This document shows positions 57,501 through 64,000 of a DNA stretch of 64,000 bases, piece after piece. Source of the DNA: Astrothelium macrocarpum. Its lineage: Eukaryota > Ascomycota > Dothideomycetes > Trypetheliales > Trypetheliaceae. Below the pieces are notes generated by a model that was not told the DNA's origin, did no database searches, and worked only from the letters and a program-made list of their open reading frames with translations. The DNA lies in the NCBI GenBank assembly GCA_021030915.1, contig JAGEMR010000010.1, forward strand, positions 372,001-436,000, in the 5' to 3' direction. The translations under genes and the position numbers were made by a program. The first letter of the stretch is position 1, and every line of letters starts with the position of its first letter.

Positions 57501-60012
57501 TACAGGAATTGAATTAGTTGCCAATATTCTTGTCTTTGTTGCCAGCAAGCTCTTGGGTCCAAGCACATTGTCAATGATATGGCGGCCTACATGCTGGTCA
57601 ACGGCGGATAGGACATCGTCGAGCAGATATACGTCGCTCCTTGCATAGACAGCTCTTGCAAGTGTCACCCTTGCCTTTTGCCCTCCAGAAAGCGAAATAC
57701 CCCGTTCGCCCACTTGAGTTTGATCTCCATCAGGGAGCACGGAAAAATCCTCGAGTAGTGCACAGGCTTTGACTGTCTTCTCGTAGAAACTCGGATCCCA
57801 TCGGTGACCAAAAATAATATTCTCTCTAACTGACGCATTCATGACCCATGATGATTGTGCAACGTAAGAAACTGTGCCTCGAACGATGACTTCGCCCTTG
57901 TACTTCCAAAGGTCTCCCAATATACATTGGAGAAATGACGATTTGCCTTCTCCTACGCGGCCAACAATACAAGATAGTTCCCCTTTGTTTGCTGCAAAGT
58001 TCACGTCCTCGAGAGCATTGCTTTTTTCTTCTTTGTTCCAGGTAAAAGTCCCATCTCGTATGGTGACGGATTCCTCGCCTAATTCCCTCGCAGGTTCCTC
58101 CCTAATGACAGCGTCGGGTTGGAGTTCTTCTGCAGTAAAATAACTAGTCAATCTCCCTACCGCCACACTAGCTTCGATAATGGAAGTAATGACGATAGGC
58201 AAAACTGCTAGCGGGAAATTGAGCAGGTTGAATAATGTCAGCGCAGGAAACACAATTTCAGTGGTCAGGGGCTTGTCAGTTGTTAGGACGTAGACTGCGA
58301 AAGTAGACACAGAAACCAAAAAGGGTGTTGTTGTCCAAGTAAAATTAGCAAAGGCTTGCGAAGCTCCAATCTTACGAAGAGTTCGTAGCTCAAGGTCGTT
58401 TCGAATATGTGTCAATTTATTGATAAAGGCTGTGGTCCAGGCATATAGCTTGATGGACTTCATATTGTTCAGGATTTCTGTCATCAATCGCGTTCTTGAA
58501 TCCTTGTTTGCCATCTGCTCCTTTTGCAGTTTCTTCATAATCCGCGCAATGATACCATTGATAGGGACCATTGCAATCATGGCACCAACGCCAGCAAGCA
58601 TACTCCAACCAAGAAGTTGATAGAGAGACGCCATACAGAGCGCAATTTGAAGAGGCGCTGACCACAGCATTTGACCATACTGAGAGAGATCCTGAAGCCT
58701 TTGAGTGTCGACAGCCATGTAATTGACGATATCTCCAGTTGACTTTGTAGCTCGGCCTTCATTGGACAATCGCATTGCTTTCGAATACGTGGTAGCGATC
58801 AGAGACGCTTTTATTCTCATACCAGTTTCAAAGGCACGCTGAAAATATTGATGTAAAAAGGCGGTTTGGCACACAGATACCGCGAACATGGCCAATGCTA
58901 TGGCTGCGCCACGGATGGTAGGCTGAGGATGATCGGTTCTGTAGGAATCAACGAAAGATATGAGAAGTCGGAGCAATTGAGGCTGTATAAAATTTAGGCA
59001 GTCGCTTATGGTCTTAAAGACAGCCCCAACAAAGTATGGCCCGCCGAAAGCACGAAACATGGTAATCCATAATGATGGACGCCGTTTCTTCAGTTCTTTT
59101 TCCCAGGCACGTCTAAATGACTCCGCGGATTCTTTGGTAGTATCACTCTTTCGAAGGTTCCACAAGTCATCCTCGGTAAGGAATGCTTTGTATCCGTATC
59201 TCATCAACGGGGTCATCCAGCTAAAGGTCAGGACCGAAAAAACGTTGGCGTATTCATACGGGCATTCCGTTTCGTCGCCAAGGGCATCATATTCACTGAC
59301 TTTCTTGGGTATAAGCCATTCCAAAACCAGCTCCGAAGCAACAAAGCCGGTGCTGGCGCAAAATACGACAAAGTATCCCGTGTGCGTGTCATACAGCTGT
59401 TGCGAGATGAGAGACCGTAACTTGACAGCAAAGGCAATAAGCAGGAACAGCCAGTAGAAAAGAGCTACAGCATTTGGATAGCGAGTCCGTCGATGTTCAA
59501 CATATTGTATTGCGAAGATTGTGCCAAGTGATATGACCGTTAGGATCGAAGTCCATAGCCTAAAGTCACCAAAAGCGTATTTTCCAAGCCGCTGGAATTG
59601 AAGTATGATTTGGGCGATCTGGGCAATAGCGACTAGAGCAATGACTGCCTATAAGAACGCCGAAATGTTAGCTGCATACCCGCAATTCATAGTCTGGGGG
59701 TCCACCAACAAGTTTTGCCCAAAAATGCCAATTTTTCTTGACCGGCTGCGGAGAATGCCGTTTGAGCAAGAACCATGATGCTCCCGACCCTCCAACGATG
59801 CCTCCGACGGCAATGACGGATACCCACACATCGAGAAAGCAAGGAGTGAAGTCGTATCTAACAGGACTCAAAGGGCCCCATCCTTCTGGGTGACCGCAGA
59901 ATGGTTGTCGCACCGGGACATTGTTCTCAGACGTAAGAGCAACGTAGAACGGGACAGATGGAGCTAGTGCACCTTCGAAAATGGGAACTTGTGAGAGCTC
60001 GCCGGGGCTCAT
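54584..60012 (-). CDS. ABCC/MRP-type ABC transporter (YCF1-like, vacuolar)
   Basis: Eight exons, 60012-59710, 59648-56963, 56879-56719, 56599-56496, 56223-56194, 56134-56097, 55990-55073 and 55020-54584, give 1558 aa. Exons 5 and 6 are only 30 and 38 nt and encode the conserved DIYKVDEVLA-RTFNMLFVNTA loop. Layout is TMD0 (about 1-205), TMD1, NBD1, linker, TMD2, NBD2. NBD1 has Walker A GRVGEGKSS at 664-672, LSGGQ at 754-758 and Walker B with Asp in place of the catalytic Glu (YLLDDVLSA), normal for this class. NBD2 has GRTGAGKSS at 1337-1345, LSQGQ at 1440-1444, LVLDE with Glu1465, and the H-loop IAHRVN. The Ser/Glu-rich linker is a likely phosphorylation region. Such pumps move glutathione conjugates and metal complexes into the vacuole. 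A Tc1 element lies 187 bp upstream of the start. Confidence 0.93.
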
Positions 60013-60198
60013 CTGGGACTCGACCGCTCGAGCGCCAAGGTAACTCTTTCCTTTGTAAATTTAGGATGAGTTTGTCTCGAGCAAAATAATTGATCAAATA
60101 AGCTTTGGGCGGTGAAGAAGATCAAAGGCGTGGTCTCTACCTAAAGTAGGTAAGGAAGTCAACCCAACGTTTAAGATGAGTCATCCACGATGAGCCAC

Positions 60199-60238
60199 CG
60201 TCAGGGGGTGGACAGAATTGACGGGGCAACCTCCGAGC
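60199..60238 (+). repeat. Left terminal inverted repeat of the Tc1 element
   Basis: Forty bases identical to the complement of 61594-61633; the match becomes partial further inward. Confidence 0.9.
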
Positions 60239-60295
60239 TCCGTCTCATCTTATTCACAACAAAACAACAAAACAGCTTCATTTTTGATCTCAATT

Positions 60296-61564
60296 ATGGC
60301 GCCTTCTACACGTCGCATAAATAGGCCAAGTACACCAGAATGTTCGCCAAGACGTAAAGAATTTGATACCGTTTTCCGCATTCGATTTTTCAATGCGTAT
60401 GATAAGAAATCGCCTCGTGAATCTGATAGGCACTTTTTCACGCGTCATGGCATTACCAAAAGTACAGACCACAGATGGCTCCAACAACGACATGAAATGC
60501 TTCAAAAAGTATATCAAAGAACTCGTCCTGCCTCAGAAAAGCTTGGTCGTATATCAAAAACACTTCACGATGACCTCGACATGCTATCCTCGCCCTCAAA
60601 GAATCCCATTCGTCACGCTCCTCTTGACATTCAAATCGACCACCATAACAAGCCCTACAGTATTCGTACACTCAAACGCCATATTGATGAAGTGGATAAC
60701 ATTGGCCTCTATCGTATGCAGTACACTAAAACTATCAAACCTGTAAACAAACCAAAGCGAATCAAATACGTTAAAAAATATGAGGATCAAACACTCGAAA
60801 ACTTCTGGTGTTTTGTGATATGGACAGACGAAGCACATTATGATCCTGGAGAACAAGCCCGGCCTATAATACTGCGTAAAAAAGGAACACGATATAAACC
60901 TGAGAACGTCCTTGAGAGACCTCCACGAGAAGGTAACAAACTCCATTTCGCAGCATGGATTTCATGGTGGAAAAAAGGGCCTCTCATTTTTTACAACTGT
61001 AAGAATGAACGTGTGGAGCGTCCATGTATTCGACCAAAGCCTCGTCCAAATAAGAATAAATCAAATCTTCAGTTAGAATGGGAGATTACTCAATGGGAAG
61101 CTGAACAGCCTAAACACTACAAGGTGAAGCCATTGGACAACAAACTCACTGCCAAACAATACTGTAATGACATCTTATCTGAATATATTCGTGTTTATCA
61201 TCAACAGCATGCAGAACCAGCTTCATATCCTCGTCATCTTTATCTCCAAGAGAATAATGATTCATCGCATGATACGAGAGGAAATAGACTTGCAGCGCAG
61301 ACAAAACAGACTTATAACATTATCAGCCTTGATCACCCAGCTGAGAGCCCAGATATGAATCCAATTGAATCTATTTGGAGTATTTTAAAGCAGAGAATAC
61401 GGCGTCGTTATTGGGTGGAGGATTTGGACGCGAAAACACTGTTACAACAAGAATGGGACAAAATTACTTTGGCAGAAATTCGTGCGCGCATCGCAGACAT
61501 GCCACAGAGATGTAAATTACTAGCTAAAAATGGTGGGCGGCGCATATTTACGCATGTGTGGTAA
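60296..61564 (+). CDS. Tc1/mariner transposase (DDE), probably catalytically dead
   Basis: An uninterrupted 422-aa frame from the ATG at 60296 (an in-frame earlier non-ATG start is unlikely). The N-terminal region is basic and suited to DNA binding (RRKEFDTVFRIRFFNAYDKK, then a possible helix-turn-helix with RHGITKSTDHRWLQQRHE). The first catalytic Asp is in FVIWTDEAHYDPG, and the Glu is in AESPDMNPIESIWSILKQRI. The middle motif, normally EDGDPSHG in this fungal group, reads ENNDSSHD: Asn (codon 61253-61255) replaces the catalytic Asp. The four altered codons can all be reached from the expected ones by C-to-T or G-to-A changes only. This suggests repeat-induced point mutation acting without creating stops. 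Activity is unlikely. Confidence 0.9.
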   Translation: MAPSTRRINRPSTPECSPRRKEFDTVFRIRFFNAYDKKSPRESDRHFFTRHGITKSTDHRWLQQRHEMLQKVYQRTRPASEKLGRISKTLHDDLDMLSSPSKNPIRHAPLDIQIDHHNKPYSIRTLKRHIDEVDNIGLYRMQYTKTIKPVNKPKRIKYVKKYEDQTLENFWCFVIWTDEAHYDPGEQARPIILRKKGTRYKPENVLERPPREGNKLHFAAWISWWKKGPLIFYNCKNERVERPCIRPKPRPNKNKSNLQLEWEITQWEAEQPKHYKVKPLDNKLTAKQYCNDILSEYIRVYHQQHAEPASYPRHLYLQENNDSSHDTRGNRLAAQTKQTYNIISLDHPAESPDMNPIESIWSILKQRIRRRYWVEDLDAKTLLQQEWDKITLAEIRARIADMPQRCKLLAKNGGRRIFTHVW

Positions 61565-61593
61565 TTAATTCGATAAATTCGTCTCATTTCGGC

Positions 61594-61633
61594 GCTCGGA
61601 GGTTGCCCCGTCAATTCTGTCCACCCCCTGACG
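61594..61633 (-). repeat. Right terminal inverted repeat of the Tc1 element
   Basis: Perfect inverted copy of 60199-60238. Confidence 0.9.
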
Positions 61634-62915
61634 CACTAAGAATAGAGCCTTACTGGCCGACTTCCGTCCTCTCCTCAACCGTTGTGCGGAGTATACGGAT
61701 CGACTCTATGCAAAATCCCAGCAGTAGCAGGCATTGGCCCGCTCTTGGCGCGCATTATTACCCCAGAAACTAGTGCTGAATTTTACAAAGTGTTCAATGT
61801 GCCAGAGAGTTAGGCGAGTAGAAAGCATAGACCTGAAAAGTGTTTGATCACAAATTAAATACTGGACAGATTTAAAACGCCACGAATCAGACATGAAAGG
61901 TCCCAATAGTATTCATTTTCCTTTCATCAGCCAATCAGAAATTCCGATCACGTCAAAAGTACTCAAACATTTGGAAACCCAGGCCATCCAAACGGATTAT
62001 CATTACACGTTATACCCCATAACATATCACGATTTATAAGGACGTCAGTCTTCTGACACTTTCATTCCACACAGGCCTCACTTACATTTTATACTTCTCC
62101 TCAGATCAGTTCCCCCTCGGCTACTCAATCGTTTCATGAATATAAAGACATGTTTTTTTGGTGTCACAACAGAGTCACTCGAAAATTCGGAGCGGCATAA
62201 CTCTTAGAAGCACTTGTTTGCGAACAAATGTTTTCGGGTGCTCGAAACTGTTCGGATCTCATACAAATACAGATCGCCAATCATGTCTGTCACAATTAAC
62301 AAGAATCTATATTACCACTGTTCGTGGAGTTGAAAGGGAATTATCATATCATTTCAGCAGCCATCTGGAATGTGGAGATCTCGTTTCGAACCATAAGACC
62401 CGAGCGAAGAAAGAGCAAATGTAATCTCAATGTCTTTTAATCAATCCAGCGAAAGATGTCATGGAACAGGACGCAAGAAATTGGAGGTTCGCTGAAAGAA
62501 CGCAATACAGAAAGGATTTATGAATAAAAGGTAGTGCCATGTTGAGTTGCAAGGTAAAGGTGCTCACTTATTTGAAAAAATATTATGCATCCGAAGCAAT
62601 ACGAAGTAGGAAGAATAGAGAAAGATACCAGACTCTTTAAAATCTCTCAACATTGTGCATCGGCATATCTATTTGCAGGCAATGATGAGCAGAATGCGCA
62701 TCTGAGAGTGGATCAAAATTAGGTATGATCTGGAGATGGCCCCACGTAACACACGGAAGTAACTGCGGGAGGAAAGGTTGATTCTTGCATAACAGCCAAT
62801 TAGCCGGGCGGAAGGAATCCCGAATGCGGAAATATTCAAAAAGATCAAAATTATCACATATTTAGGTTCCTCACTTCTTCCATCAAACGGATGTCTATTG
62901 TTGAACGCGTTAATC
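61634..62915. other. 1.3-kb intergenic region
   Basis: No gene or repeat is recognised between the transposon and the dioxygenase gene. Frames of 66-88 codons have no similarity. Confidence 0.45.
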
Positions 62916-64000
62916 ATGTCTCCTTATCTACTATCTAATGAAGTTAGTGGCTCCAGTGGCACCAATGGTGACAAGTCTACCATCCGATCAGAATTAGAAA
63001 AGTGCTCTCGTCTTTTCTCGTCTCCACCTTCGCTGGAAACCCTCAAAAAGCTCTGTTCTCAAAAGACATCACAGGAGACATATCCTCTAGCCTCTCTCGT
63101 GAATCATAATATACCAATCTACGATCTCTCACAATTCACTGATTCTGATATACTGTCCCACGCTCCTCTTCTCACAAGCCTCCAAGATGAATGGCATCAT
63201 ATCCTTATCTCTGGTCCCGGTGTTCTCGTCTTCAAGAGCATGTTCCCCAACTCCAATGTTACTGCTTCCACCAATTCCGTATTTGAGCAAATAATACGCT
63301 CAGAAAATGAGAATGCTCCGACCAAGGGAGATCATTTCGGTCTCAAGGGAGCAAATACCCGCATCTGGAATTCGCTCCAAAAACATTGCATCACCGATCC
63401 TGCATCTTTCGTAGATTACTACTCGAATCCATGGCTCACTGCAATTTCTGAAGCCTGGCTAGGTCCAGCGTATACGGTCACGGCGCAAGTAAACATTGTC
63501 CATCCAGGCGGCAAAGCTCAGACCAGCCATCGAGACTATCACTTTGGCTTTCAAACTGCGGAATATACCAGCAAATTCCCAAGAAGCGTACAAATTGCCT
63601 CGCAGTGTTTGACCCTTCAAGGAGCAATAGCCCATAGTGACATGCCCAAAGCCTCAGGGCCCACACGGTTCCTACCATTTAGCCAAATGTTTGAGGAGGG
63701 GTTTCTGGCATACCGACTTTCTGAATTTCAAGCCTGGTTCGAAGAAAATTGGGTTGCGCTAGAATTGGATATGGGAGATGCTGTATTCTTCAATCCTGCT
63801 TTGTTCCATGCGGCAGGTGAGAATCAATTGGAAGCATTTGATCGCAAAGCAAACTTGTTACAGATTAGCAATGCGATGGGCAAGACCATGGAGAGTTTAG
63901 ACAGTATCCAGATGGTGAATGCTTGTTGGATGGACATGGCTACCAAGTACAAGTCTGAAGGCTGGAGTCGACGCATTGAGAGCGTTGTTAAAGCCGTGGC
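62916..64000 (+). CDS. Phytanoyl-CoA dioxygenase (PhyH)-family protein, 3' end outside the window
   Basis: From the ATG at 62916 the frame stays open to the window edge (361 full codons, no intron seen). The fold of Fe(II)/2-oxoglutarate dioxygenases of the PhyH type is supported by the facial triad: His205 and Asp207 in TSHRDYHFG, and His298 in FNPALFHAAG, preceded by ELDMGDAVFF. An early GPGVLVFKSMF strand and the KGDHFGLKGANTRIW segment also fit. About 80 N-terminal residues are variable and Ser-rich. These enzymes hydroxylate varied small molecules, and fungal members often act in secondary metabolism; the substrate here cannot be told. The C-terminus, including the expected 2-oxoglutarate-binding Arg, may be partly beyond the window. 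Confidence 0.85.
   Translation, partial: MSPYLLSNEVSGSSGTNGDKSTIRSELEKCSRLFSSPPSLETLKKLCSQKTSQETYPLASLVNHNIPIYDLSQFTDSDILSHAPLLTSLQDEWHHILISGPGVLVFKSMFPNSNVTASTNSVFEQIIRSENENAPTKGDHFGLKGANTRIWNSLQKHCITDPASFVDYYSNPWLTAISEAWLGPAYTVTAQVNIVHPGGKAQTSHRDYHFGFQTAEYTSKFPRSVQIASQCLTLQGAIAHSDMPKASGPTRFLPFSQMFEEGFLAYRLSEFQAWFEENWVALELDMGDAVFFNPALFHAAGENQLEAFDRKANLLQISNAMGKTMESLDSIQMVNACWMDMATKYKSEGWSRRIESVVKAV

Larger units (their letters stand above)
60199..61633 (+). mobile_element. Tc1/mariner-type DNA transposon, 1435 bp
   Basis: Perfect 40-bp inverted repeats close both ends (60199-60238 and 61594-61633, outer bases CGTCAGGGGG), and one transposase gene fills the interior. Tc1/mariner elements duplicate a TA target, but no TA directly borders either end here; both sides show CAC. 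Either the outer bases have mutated or the true ends differ by a few bases. The element sits in the promoter region of the ABC transporter, with opposite reading direction. Confidence 0.85.

Noticed and set aside
1..64000. CRISPR arrays, bacterial operons, prophage or viral coding regions
   Set aside because: No spaced identical repeats of CRISPR type, no ribosome-binding-site-led gene runs and no viral genes were seen; intron-split genes show a fungal nuclear genome.

Overview
This is nuclear DNA of a filamentous ascomycete (Pezizomycotina). Most genes are split by short GT-AG introns of 44-126 bp, and many belong to families typical of these fungi: a HET-domain incompatibility protein, a PTH11-like rhodopsin-domain protein, an HsbA-type surface protein, a DUF2841 protein and a GH53 galactanase. 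I cannot place it reliably below subphylum. All gene models were built by hand, joining exons where reading phase and family conservation agree.

Left part (1-23.5 kb) is accessory-like. It has a five-exon PTH11-type receptor-like gene (1327-2635). Two decayed genes follow, an MFS transporter (minus strand) and an MmgE/PrpD enzyme (plus strand). Next comes an AT-rich nest of three inverted-repeat elements (5.33-6.63 kb), including an 800-bp foldback element with a 13-bp target duplication. A HET gene (6767-9547) and an orphan multi-pass membrane protein (10931-12322) are divergent across a spacer with a diverged direct repeat. Further on are a 105-aa protein with an 11-nt first exon, an uncharacterised fungal family protein with a conserved LYVDN block (16211-17471) and the HsbA-like secreted protein (19697-20245), separated by long stretches with no convincing genes.

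Middle and right part (24-60 kb) is a gene-dense core. In order it holds RAI1 (mRNA 5'-end quality control), a three-exon hypothetical protein, GET4 (tail-anchored protein insertion), tRNA-Gly(CCC), CDC34 (E2 ubiquitin-conjugating enzyme), a UBA/UIM-type ubiquitin-binding protein, a GT8 glycosyltransferase, a GH53 galactanase, SMP3 (fourth GPI mannose), a PAF-acetylhydrolase-like lipase, SAC3 (TREX-2 mRNA export), a DUF2841/YDR124W-like protein and a full-length ABCC/YCF1-type transporter. These are housekeeping or single-function genes, not a pathway cluster. RAI1 and SAC3 both act in mRNA metabolism, and CDC34 and the UIM protein both concern ubiquitin, but there is no sign of co-regulation.

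Right end (60-64 kb): a 1435-bp Tc1/mariner element with perfect 40-bp inverted repeats and an uninterrupted transposase ORF sits just upstream of the ABC transporter. Its second catalytic Asp appears replaced by Asn, and every difference from the family motif at that spot is a C-to-T or G-to-A type change. The window ends inside a phytanoyl-CoA dioxygenase-family gene.
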